Positions 1 through 6,989 of a stretch of DNA of 17,765 nucleotides are shown piece after piece (position 1 is the stretch's first letter; each line of letters begins with the position of its first letter). This stretch comes from Deltaproteobacteria bacterium (GTDB lineage Bacteria > Desulfobacterota > Syntrophia > Syntrophales > UBA5619). Below the pieces are notes generated by a model that was not told where the DNA came from, searched no databases, and saw only the letters and a program-made list of their open reading frames with translations. The stretch is taken from NCBI GenBank assembly GCA_021372695.1, contig JAJFTY010000145.1, positions 1 through 17,765 on the forward strand. The letters run 5' to 3'. The translations under genes were made by a program, and so were the position numbers.

Positions 1-1509
1 CTGACCGCCATCGTCGGCACCTTCTTCGTCAAGGAATACCTGGGGCTCCCGGCCTCGTTTCTCGCCGCCCTCGGCTTTTGGGCCGGCATCCCCTGGGCGC
101 TGAAGATGCCGCTCGGCCATCTGGTGGACCTCATCTGGCGCTGGAAGAGCGGCTTGATCTACCTCGGCGCCGGGCTGATCGCCGCGAGCCTGCTCATCAT
201 GGTCGGGCTGCTCAGCGATCGGACGGCCATGGCCGCGATCATGCCTGCCGAAGCCTGGTTCATCCTCTCGACGCTCTTGGCGCCGGTGGGTTACGTGACC
301 CAGGATGCGGTCGCCGACGCGATGACCGTCGAGGCCGTGCCGCGCGTGGACGCGAAAGGCGCGCCCATCGACCCCGCGACCCGTAAGCTCATGAACACCA
401 CGATGCAGACGCTCGGGCGCGTCGCGATCATCGGCGGCAGCGTGCTCGTCGCGATGATCAACCTCTACCTCTTCGCCGGTGTGCACCACCTGCCCCCGGC
501 CGAGATGGCCCTCATCTACCGCAACGTGTACCTCATGGCGCTCACGATTCCCCTGATCTCGGTGCTGGGCGTGGTGAGCGCGATGCTGATCACGCGGAGG
601 AGCGCCCGCCGCCTGCGCCGCGAGGGATACAGCCGCGAGCAGGTCGAAACGATGCTCAGCCCCCGCGGCGAGCCCACACGGATCAATTGGTGGATCTTGG
701 GCGGCAGCCTGTTGTTCGTGGCCTTTTCGCTTACGGTCGGCCTCGGGGGGATGCCGCACAGCGAGGAGATCGTCTTCGCCGGCTCGCTTGCGATCGTCGC
801 GTTCCTGATCGTCAAGCTCACACGCGCCCTGGAACCCGAAGCGCGCGCGACCCTGGTCGGCACCGCGATCGTGATATTCGCGTTCCGCGCCACGCCCGGA
901 CCCGGTGCGGGCCTGACCTGGTGGATGATCGACGAACTCGGCTTCGACCAGCAGTTCCTCTCGGTGCTGTCGCTGATCGGGAGCGCGCTGACGCTCGGCG
1001 GCATGTTTCTGTTCCGCCGCTTCATGGCCGAGCGATCGATCGCCTATGTCGTCGGCTTCCTCACCCTCGCGGGCTTCGTGCTCGCCCTGCCGATCGTCGG
1101 CCTCTATTACGGTCTCCACCAGTGGACCGCGGCGATGACCGGCGGGCTGGTGGACGCGCGCGCCATCGTGATCGTGGATACCACGCTCGAATCGCCGCTC
1201 GGCCAGATCTCGATGATCCCGATGCTGGCCTGGATCGCCAACTCCGCGCCGGCCAATCTCAAGGCAACCTATTTCGCGGTGATGGCGTCGTTCACGAATC
1301 TCGCGCTCTCGGCAAGCCAGCTCGGCACCAAGTACCTGAACGAGATCTTCATCGTGACCCGCGAAGTCCGCGGCGCGGGCGGCGCGCTTCAGGTCCCGGC
1401 CGACTACAGCCAGCTCGGGGACTTGCTGATCATCCAGGTTGCGCTCGGCCTCGCGCTGCCGTTCACGGCGATCCTGCTCATACGCCTGACCCGCCTGCGC
1501 AGTGCGTGA
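1..1509 (+). CDS. BT1/MFS-like membrane transporter, 3' part
   Basis: The reading frame is open from base 1 and ends at TGA 1507-1509, so the N-terminus lies outside the window; 502 codons are visible. The protein is almost entirely hydrophobic helices with short loops. One longer basic loop (RRSARRLRREGYSREQVE, around residue 200) looks like the central cytoplasmic loop of a 12-helix major facilitator protein. Stretches such as GIPWALKMPLGHLVD, TQDAVADAMTVE, FRATPGPGAGLTWWM and NLKATYFAVMASFTNLALS resemble the folate-biopterin transporter (BT1) branch of the MFS. The substrate cannot be told from sequence; BT1 members move pteridines or folates, but many bacterial members are untested. It is followed by a gap of about 110 bases and then the dehydratase genes, so a functional link to them is not supported. 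An in-frame ATG at 106 is inside the conserved region and is not the start. Confidence 0.75.
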   Translation: MTAIVGTFFVKEYLGLPASFLAALGFWAGIPWALKMPLGHLVDLIWRWKSGLIYLGAGLIAASLLIMVGLLSDRTAMAAIMPAEAWFILSTLLAPVGYVTQDAVADAMTVEAVPRVDAKGAPIDPATRKLMNTTMQTLGRVAIIGGSVLVAMINLYLFAGVHHLPPAEMALIYRNVYLMALTIPLISVLGVVSAMLITRRSARRLRREGYSREQVETMLSPRGEPTRINWWILGGSLLFVAFSLTVGLGGMPHSEEIVFAGSLAIVAFLIVKLTRALEPEARATLVGTAIVIFAFRATPGPGAGLTWWMIDELGFDQQFLSVLSLIGSALTLGGMFLFRRFMAERSIAYVVGFLTLAGFVLALPIVGLYYGLHQWTAAMTGGLVDARAIVIVDTTLESPLGQISMIPMLAWIANSAPANLKATYFAVMASFTNLALSASQLGTKYLNEIFIVTREVRGAGGALQVPADYSQLGDLLIIQVALGLALPFTAILLIRLTRLRSA

Positions 1510-1528
1510 GTGGTGGATCAGAATCTCC

Positions 1529-1557
1529 TTGATCTGCAAAATGCCTTTCGGTATCGT
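1529..1557 (+). promoter_or_regulatory. Possible sigma-70 promoter of the dehydratase operon
   Basis: TTGATC at 1529-1534 and TATCGT at 1552-1557 are separated by 17 bases. Each matches the consensus at 4 of 6 positions. It would give a leader of about 55 bases before the ATG at 1621. Spacing is ideal but both hexamers are imperfect, so this is a weak prediction. Confidence 0.35.
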
Positions 1558-1620
1558 CGGGTAGACCAAAAGCGCGCGGGTGCTTGAGACTTGCTCCTTC
1601 ATTCATTCCCGGAGGCTTTT

Positions 1621-2070
1621 ATGAAAGGAAAGAAATTCGATCCCCGAAGAGATTACCCGTTGGCCTCCCAGAGGCCTGATCTGCTTCAAACCCTATCCGG
1701 ATTGGATTTTTCGGAGATTTCCCTGGAAAATGTTTCCTCCGGGAAGATCCCTCCCCAGGAGATCCGGATCAGCCCCGAAACCCTGGAGTATCAGGCCCGG
1801 ATTGCGGAAACCCATGGAAGATTCCAGCTTGCAGCCAATTTCAGACGGGCCGCGGAATTGACGAGGGTTCCGGACGAGGAGGTTTTGAAGATCTACAACG
1901 CGCTGCGACCCCATCAGGCCACGAAGGCGGAGCTCATTGCGATCGCAAAAGGGATTGAGAAGAAATATCAGGCAAAAATCAACGCCCGGTTCATTCGCGA
2001 GGCAGTCGGGGTTTATGAAAGACGGGACCTTTTGAAGAAAGAGTCGCATGGGGGGGGAAACCATGGCTAG
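1621..2070 (+). CDS. B12-dependent diol/glycerol dehydratase, small (gamma) subunit
   Basis: Small subunit of the adenosylcobalamin-dependent propanediol/glycerol dehydratase, which converts 1,2-diols or glycerol to the aldehyde in the cytoplasm. The 149-residue product follows the PduE/DhaB3 pattern closely: DYPLASQRPDL near the start, LENVSSGKI, IRISPETLEYQA, NFRRAAELTRVPDEEVLKIY, ALRPHQATKAELIAIA and YQAKINARFIREAVGVY. The ATG at 1621 is chosen because GGAGG at 1611-1615 sits five bases upstream; a longer TTG reading from 1591 would place this Shine-Dalgarno inside the gene. Compared with enterobacterial PduE (about 172 residues) it lacks the N-terminal extension tied to microcompartment packaging and resembles the shorter soluble type. 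Its stop overlaps the ATG of the next gene by 8 bases, implying coupled translation. In known pdu and dha operons this subunit is usually encoded last; here it comes first. Confidence 0.9.
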   Translation: MKGKKFDPRRDYPLASQRPDLLQTLSGLDFSEISLENVSSGKIPPQEIRISPETLEYQARIAETHGRFQLAANFRRAAELTRVPDEEVLKIYNALRPHQATKAELIAIAKGIEKKYQAKINARFIREAVGVYERRDLLKKESHGGGNHG

Positions 2071-4297
2071 ATCCAAACGATTTGAGCTTTTGGCCCAGAG
2101 AGAGGTCAATAAGGATTCGTTTATCCGGGAGTGGCCGGAAGTGGGGCTGGTCAACATGGAGAGCCCTTTCGATCCCCAGCCCGGTCTCGTCATCAAAAAG
2201 GGGATCGTCGCGGAGATGGATGGTAAGAAACGGAAGGACTTCGACATCATCGACTTCTTCATCCTCCAGCATGGCCTGGACCTCGAACAGGCCGAAAAGT
2301 CCATGAAGATGGATTCTCTGAAGATCGCACGGAAGGTCCTCGACATCGGTGTCTCCCGGAAGGAGGTCATCAAGATCTTCAGCGGACTCACGCCCGCCAA
2401 AATTCTGGAGGTCGTCAAACATCTCGACACCGTCGAGATGATGATGGCCCTGCACAAGATGCGCGCCCGAAGGACGCCGGCCAACCAGGCCCATGTCACG
2501 AACCGGAGGGAGAATCCTCTCCTTCTGGCTGCGGATGCGGCCGAGGCGGCTCTGAGAGGATTTGCCGAGGAGGAGACCACCGTAGCCGTTCCCCGGTCGG
2601 CCGCCATGAATGCCCTGGCCGTCCTGGTCGGCTCCCAGACCGGCCGCGGCGGCGTTCTGACCCAGTGCGCCGTGGAAGAGGCCCTGAACCTGAAACTGGG
2701 GATGCTCGGGTTGACCACCTATTCGGAGACCCTCTCCGTTTACGGGACCGAATCGACCTTCAAGGATGGGGACGATACCCCCTGGTCCAAGGCTTTTCTC
2801 GCCTCCGCCTATGCCTCCCGGGGGACCAAAATCCGGTTCAGCTCGGGCACGGGGTCCGAGGTGCTGATGGGCAATTCCGAGGGAAGGTCCATGCTCTATC
2901 TCGAGATCCGGTGCCTCGTGTGCATCAAGGGCGCCGGGAGCCAGGGGGTCCAGAACGGCTCCATCAGCTGCATCGCGCTTCCCCTCTCGCTTCCGGGCGG
3001 AGGCCGGACCGTGCTTGCGGAGAACCTGATTGCGACCCTCCTGGACCTGGAGGTGGCCTCCGGCAATGACGCCATGTCTTCCCATTCCGACCTGCGGAAG
3101 GGCGCCAAGCTCATGACCCAGTTCCTGCCCGGGACCGATTTCATCACCTCCGGCTACAGCTCCATGCCGAGAATGGACAACCTTTTCGGAGGAGGCAATT
3201 TCGATTCGGAGGATTACGACGACTACCTCGTTCTGCAAAGGGATTTCCTGGTCAATGGCGGGATCGTGCCCGTTCAAGAGGAGGATGTGATCCGGATCCG
3301 GGAAAAGGCGGGAAAGGCGATTCAGGCGCTCTTCAAAGAGTTTGGCTTTCCGCCGATCACCGACGCGGAGATCGCGGCTGCCGTGACCGCCCACACGAGT
3401 CAGGACATGCCCGAGCGGAATCGGGTGGCAGATCTGAAGGCCTCCGAAAGGATACTGAAAGAGAATATCACCGGGCTCGACGTTGCCCGGGCCCTGGGCA
3501 AGCTGGGCTATCGGGACATTGCGGAGCGGATCCTGGAGATCCAGAAGCAGCGGGTCGCCGGGGACCACCTCCAGACCTCGGCCATCTTCGACGCCGGGTT
3601 CCATGTCCAGAGCGCCATCAATGACCCCAACGATTACCAGGGGCCGGGAACCGGGTACCGCCTTGCGGGGGAGATACGGGAAAAATTGACGGATATCCCC
3701 CAGGCCAAAGATCCTCGCCGGATGGCCGCGCGATCCCGGACCGGAGCGCCGGAGATGCAGATCGAAGAGATCGGAGAGGCGGCCGTCGGAACGGACCGGA
3801 ATGAGGTCGTCATCGGCCTCGGCCCGGCATTCGGGACGCACCTCCAGGAGACCATCATCGGCCTGCCCCATGCGGAGGTACTGAAGGAGCTCCTGCGGGG
3901 GATCGAAGAGGAGGGGGTGAAGGCCAGGGTCATCAAGATTTACGACACCGCGGACTGCGCCTTCATCGGCCACAAGGCTGCCCAGCTCAGCGGCTCCGGC
4001 ATTGCCCTCGGCATCCAGTCGAAAGGGACGACGGTCGTTCATCAGAAAGACCTCTCACCGCTGAACAACCTCGAACTTCTCTCCCAGGCCTCGAACCTCA
4101 CCATCGAAACCTACCGGGCCATCGGAAGGAACGCGGCGAGATACGTCAAAGGGGAGCCCCCCTTTCCCGTCCCAACCGTCATCGACAACATGGCCCGGCT
4201 GAAATACATCGTCAAGACGACCCTGATGCATATGAAAGAGACGGAACAGGTGGATCCCGGCAGGTCTCCCCGGAAATTGAGGGTAAGATTCCGGTAG
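2063..4297 (+). CDS. B12-dependent diol/glycerol dehydratase, fused large and medium subunits
   Basis: A 744-residue protein. Residues 1 to about 550 match the PduC/DhaB1 large subunit (TIM barrel that holds the active site), and about 565 to 744 match the PduD/DhaB2 medium subunit (cobalamin-side domain), joined by a linker of roughly 15 residues. Active-site residues known from Klebsiella diol dehydratase are all visible one position later: Q142 and H144 (in NQAHVTN), E171, E222, Q297, D336 and S363. The neighbour of the catalytic Asp, Gln336 in Klebsiella, is Ala337 here. The medium part keeps LSGSGIALGIQSKGTTVVHQ and NLELLSQASNLTIETYR. It lacks the N-terminal encapsulation helix of PduD. 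The ATG at 2063 (MARSKRFE, like MRSKRFE of PduC) follows a G-rich Shine-Dalgarno and overlaps the small-subunit stop; an ATG at 2048 is less likely. No reactivase (PduGH/DdrAB) or shell-protein gene follows. Confidence 0.92.
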   Translation: MARSKRFELLAQREVNKDSFIREWPEVGLVNMESPFDPQPGLVIKKGIVAEMDGKKRKDFDIIDFFILQHGLDLEQAEKSMKMDSLKIARKVLDIGVSRKEVIKIFSGLTPAKILEVVKHLDTVEMMMALHKMRARRTPANQAHVTNRRENPLLLAADAAEAALRGFAEEETTVAVPRSAAMNALAVLVGSQTGRGGVLTQCAVEEALNLKLGMLGLTTYSETLSVYGTESTFKDGDDTPWSKAFLASAYASRGTKIRFSSGTGSEVLMGNSEGRSMLYLEIRCLVCIKGAGSQGVQNGSISCIALPLSLPGGGRTVLAENLIATLLDLEVASGNDAMSSHSDLRKGAKLMTQFLPGTDFITSGYSSMPRMDNLFGGGNFDSEDYDDYLVLQRDFLVNGGIVPVQEEDVIRIREKAGKAIQALFKEFGFPPITDAEIAAAVTAHTSQDMPERNRVADLKASERILKENITGLDVARALGKLGYRDIAERILEIQKQRVAGDHLQTSAIFDAGFHVQSAINDPNDYQGPGTGYRLAGEIREKLTDIPQAKDPRRMAARSRTGAPEMQIEEIGEAAVGTDRNEVVIGLGPAFGTHLQETIIGLPHAEVLKELLRGIEEEGVKARVIKIYDTADCAFIGHKAAQLSGSGIALGIQSKGTTVVHQKDLSPLNNLELLSQASNLTIETYRAIGRNAARYVKGEPPFPVPTVIDNMARLKYIVKTTLMHMKETEQVDPGRSPRKLRVRFR

Positions 4298-4437
4298 CCT
4301 CTGTCCACCCCTGAGAGCTTCTGCGGCGCACAAAGAATGAGTTGTTGAGCCCCACCAAACCGGTTGCCCACTGCGGATCGACCGAGTTGACCAGCGCGGA
4401 AGCAGAAGGCTCGTCGATTGAAGAAACAGGAGCGCGG

Positions 4438-5865
4438 ATGTCGAAATCATTGAAAATCATCCTCTTCGCCATCGCCGGCGTGATCGCGCTCTTCATCCTC
4501 ATCTCCGTCGCCCTGTTCTTCTTTGGGGATACGAGCGTCTTCAAACCCCGGCTGGAGAGAGCCGCCTCCGAAGCCCTGGGGATGGAAGTCCGCGTCAACG
4601 GGCGGTTGAGAATGACTCTCTTTCCGGACGTACGGGTCAGGCTCGCTGACGTGCAGATCCGGAATCGGGGAGTGGAGATCGCTTCCGCCCGGGCGATCCA
4701 CGTCGATGTCGCCCTGCGGCCACTGCTCCGCAGGGAGGTCCGGATCCAGAAGATTACGTTTCAGAGTCCCGTGATCTCCGTCAAGCAGGAACTCAGCGGC
4801 AAGTTCAATTTCGAACGGCGGGAGAAGGCCCAGAGGGGAGTGCCCGCCCTGATTCTCGATCGTCTCTCCTTCTCGGACGGAACTCTCCTCTACGAGGACG
4901 AAAAGTCCGGGAACAAATACGAGGTGCTGAATTTCAACCTCGACGTGCGCGATTTGCGGATTTCAGGAGGAAATGGTTCCGAACCCATGAAAAGTCTCTT
5001 CTTTCTCGCGGATTTCGCCTGCCCGGAGATCAGGACGAAGAGCCTCGTATTTTCGGATGTGAAGTTCACCTGCAAGGGCTCTGATGGCGTCTTTACGTTC
5101 GACCCGGTCGGGCTGCGCCTCTTCGGCGGCCAGGGGTCCGGGAGAATCGAGGCGGATCTTTCCGAACCCGTTCCCCGTTATCTGGTCCGCGCGTCCCTCT
5201 CAAAGCTCCGGATCGAGGAGTACCTTAAAACCCTTTCCCCCAAGAATGTCGCGGAGGGGCCGATGGACTTTTCCGCCGAGCTGACGCTGCGGGGGAAAAC
5301 CGTAAAAGAGATCGTGCGGAGCGCCGGGGGAGAGGTCACCCTGCGCGGCGAGAATCTCCAGCTCTTCGGCACCGACGTCGACCGGAAGTTTGCCCAGTAC
5401 GAGTCCAGCCAGAACTTCAACCTCTTCGACATCGGCGCCTTCTTCGTCGCCGGGCCCATCGGCCTGGCGTTCACGAAGGGTTACGACTTTGCGAACGTCC
5501 TGCAGGGATCGGGGGGCAGCAGCAGAATCGGAAAGTTCTTCTCTGCCTGGAAGGTCGAGCGCGGCGTCGCGCAGGCCCGGGATGTGGCCATGGCGACCCG
5601 GCATTACCGGGTCGCGCTCAAGGGGCGGATCGACTTCGTCGACCAGCGGTTCGAAGAGGTCACCCTGGCGGTGGTCGACGCCAGGGGGTGCGCCCGGTTG
5701 CAGCAGAAAATCCGCGGCCCTTTCCGGAAACCCGTTGTGGAGAAGCCGAACGCCCTGATCTCGCTCGCTGGACCGGCGCTCAATCTGCTCAGGCAGGCCG
5801 AGGAGTTCCTCGACGGCGGGAAATGCGAGGCTTTCTACAACGGTTCGGTGCCGGCGCCGAAGTGA
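4438..5865 (+). CDS. AsmA-family envelope protein
   Basis: A 475-residue protein with one N-terminal membrane segment (about residues 5-30, IILFAIAGVIALFILISVAL) and a long beta-rich part that should lie in the periplasm. The start of the mature part (FKPRLERAASEALGMEVRVNGRLRM, then LADVQIRNRG, then a VALRPLLRREVRIQKITFQSP region) is the typical AsmA N-terminal pattern. The C-terminal half (ALKGRIDFVDQRFEEVTLAVVD and a GPFRKPVVEKP stretch) matches the AsmA C-terminal region. AsmA-like proteins are thought to act in outer-membrane lipid or protein homeostasis, some as intermembrane phospholipid bridges; this one is shorter than the bridge-length members. The ATG at 4438 is preceded by AGGAG at 4428-4432. 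It lies 140 bases after the dehydratase stop, so cotranscription is possible but a shared function is not implied. Confidence 0.8.
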   Translation: MSKSLKIILFAIAGVIALFILISVALFFFGDTSVFKPRLERAASEALGMEVRVNGRLRMTLFPDVRVRLADVQIRNRGVEIASARAIHVDVALRPLLRREVRIQKITFQSPVISVKQELSGKFNFERREKAQRGVPALILDRLSFSDGTLLYEDEKSGNKYEVLNFNLDVRDLRISGGNGSEPMKSLFFLADFACPEIRTKSLVFSDVKFTCKGSDGVFTFDPVGLRLFGGQGSGRIEADLSEPVPRYLVRASLSKLRIEEYLKTLSPKNVAEGPMDFSAELTLRGKTVKEIVRSAGGEVTLRGENLQLFGTDVDRKFAQYESSQNFNLFDIGAFFVAGPIGLAFTKGYDFANVLQGSGGSSRIGKFFSAWKVERGVAQARDVAMATRHYRVALKGRIDFVDQRFEEVTLAVVDARGCARLQQKIRGPFRKPVVEKPNALISLAGPALNLLRQAEEFLDGGKCEAFYNGSVPAPK

Positions 5866-5994
5866 AGGCGAACCTGCGCTGAAACCCGCATCGGCAGGCG
5901 AATGAACTAAAACGTTCCCGCGCAGAAAATGCTTTGATTCCAAATGGAAATGAAGTATAGGGATAACGCCGCGCTTCTCAGATTCCTATCCTTA

Positions 5995-6017
5995 CCGGGA
6001 AGCACTGACTTTCCCGG
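5995..6017. repeat. Short inverted repeat upstream of the 33-codon gene
   Basis: CCGGGAA at 5995-6001 and TTCCCGG at 6011-6017 are perfect inverted arms around a 9-base loop. No T-run follows on either side, so it is not a typical intrinsic terminator. It may be a transcript end for the AsmA gene, an operator for the downstream mini-gene, or chance. The rest of 5866-6077 shows no gene that I can support. Confidence 0.3.
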
Positions 6018-6077
6018 GGATATTGGGGCGGCATGGATCGTTTCGGAAATCCGCTTGGTCAAAGAAAGGGAACGAAT

Positions 6078-6179
6078 ATGAAGCAAAGAGGTAAAACGAA
6101 CCGGATGAGGGCAGCTCTGAAGAAAAAAAGCGTCAGGAAAAACCTGAGGAAATCGAGGGGCGAGAGGAAGTATCGTTAG
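6078..6179 (+). CDS. Small, very basic 33-residue protein, unknown
   Basis: ATG at 6078 runs to TAG at 6177-6179 and encodes 33 residues, of which about half are Lys or Arg, with no Cys and a single acidic residue. It begins MKQRGKTNRMRAALKKKSVR and ends GERKYR. An AAGGGA-type Shine-Dalgarno sits about seven bases upstream, which supports translation. The composition suggests nucleic-acid or ribosome binding, like small basic ribosomal proteins, but I recognise no family. The gene is isolated: a strong hairpin at 6231-6260 closes the region downstream, and the preceding AsmA gene ends more than 200 bases upstream. It could also be a chance open frame, though the ribosome site and the strongly biased composition argue against that. 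Confidence 0.5.
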   Translation: MKQRGKTNRMRAALKKKSVRKNLRKSRGERKYR

Positions 6180-6230
6180 TGGGCGTGGCGCCCAGCCATC
6201 CCTGCATGAGCCAAAGATCGTGGAGAAATC

Positions 6231-6260
6231 ATCGCGCAGCGCCGACCGGCGCTGCGCGAT
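6231..6260. terminator. Strong symmetrical hairpin between convergent genes
   Basis: ATCGCGCAGCGCC (6231-6243) and GGCGCTGCGCGAT (6248-6260) form a perfect 13-bp stem around the four-base loop GACC. It lies between the + strand mini-gene and the end of the - strand yqaA-like gene, the usual place for a bidirectional terminator. No U-tract follows in either direction, so its activity as an intrinsic terminator is uncertain; it could instead stabilise the two 3' ends. Confidence 0.6.
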
Positions 6261-6266
6261 TGCATA

Positions 6267-6728
6267 TCACCAACCCCTGAACACCTGCATTCCCTCCAAC
6301 GTCAGGAAGGCCACCGCCGCATAGCGGGCCAGTTTGCCCGTGAAGACGAGCAGGGAAAAACGGCCGAACCCGATTTTGAAGATGCCGCCCGCCAGGCAGA
6401 GGGGATCGCCGATGAACGGCAGCCAGGAAAAGAGGAGTGACCAGACGCCGTACCGTCGATAGAAGCGCCTGGCCGTCTCTTCCGCCGCCGCATCGATCCG
6501 CAGGACGCGGCGTATCAGAAAAGGCCCCCCCAACATCCCGATCGCCCAGGTGGTCAGGGCGCCTAGCGTGTTTCCGGACGTGGCCACAGTCACGGTCATC
6601 ACCGGATCGTGATGGTTGATGAGCATGGCAGCCAGAAGCCACTCGGAGCCCAGGGGGATGAGCGTCGAAGCGAGAAAGCTGAGCACGAACAAGGCAGGGT
6701 AGCCATGGGAGGCGAGGAGTTGTTCCAT
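6267..6728 (-). CDS. YqaA-type DedA-family membrane protein
   Basis: A 153-residue membrane protein that matches the pattern of Escherichia coli YqaA: LFVLSFLASTLIPLGSEW, then AATSGNTLGALT-like (seen as VATSGNTLGALTTWAIG), then RRYGVWSLLFSWLPFIGDPLCLAGG, then GKLARYAAVAFLTLEGM. This belongs to the DedA / SNARE-associated (VTT) group, which are inner-membrane proteins linked to lipid flipping and envelope homeostasis; the role of YqaA itself is not established. I chose the ATG at 6728 because it places the first membrane helix where the family has it. An in-frame ATG at 6767 would add 13 residues. Neither has a clear Shine-Dalgarno, so the start is uncertain. It is divergent from the histidine kinase gene, with about 260 bases between the starts. 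Confidence 0.8.
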   Translation of the reverse strand: MEQLLASHGYPALFVLSFLASTLIPLGSEWLLAAMLINHHDPVMTVTVATSGNTLGALTTWAIGMLGGPFLIRRVLRIDAAAEETARRFYRRYGVWSLLFSWLPFIGDPLCLAGGIFKIGFGRFSLLVFTGKLARYAAVAFLTLEGMQVFRGW

Positions 6729-6989
6729 GCGGCGAACGTAGCGGACGGGATAGGCATTGTCAAGCATGTCAGTCCGGGAATCGAATTCATCCTTGACTTC
6801 AGCGGTCCTTTATGGTTTTTCCTGACCCGGTACAGTCCGTTTTTTGTTACTTTCGCGTCGATCTCCGCCCTGACCGTGAGGACGACGTCGTCGCGGCTAC
6901 CGGAGCTTCCGTTGCCGCCGGCTTTGTGACATCCGCCTCGCCGATCACCGGCGGGATCCCAATCAGCCTTGACACCGTCGGGACAAGTC

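Noticed and set aside
1991..4042. 683-codon open frame on the - strand
   Set aside because: It lies opposite the fused dehydratase gene, whose homology and active-site residues are unmistakable; the antisense frame has low-complexity Gly/Asp/Pro-rich composition typical of a shadow in GC-rich DNA.
6732..6763. TTGACA followed by TACGTT as a promoter for the yqaA-like gene
   Set aside because: The -10 match is poor and it would place the start only a few bases from the ATG at 6728; kept as a possibility but not called.
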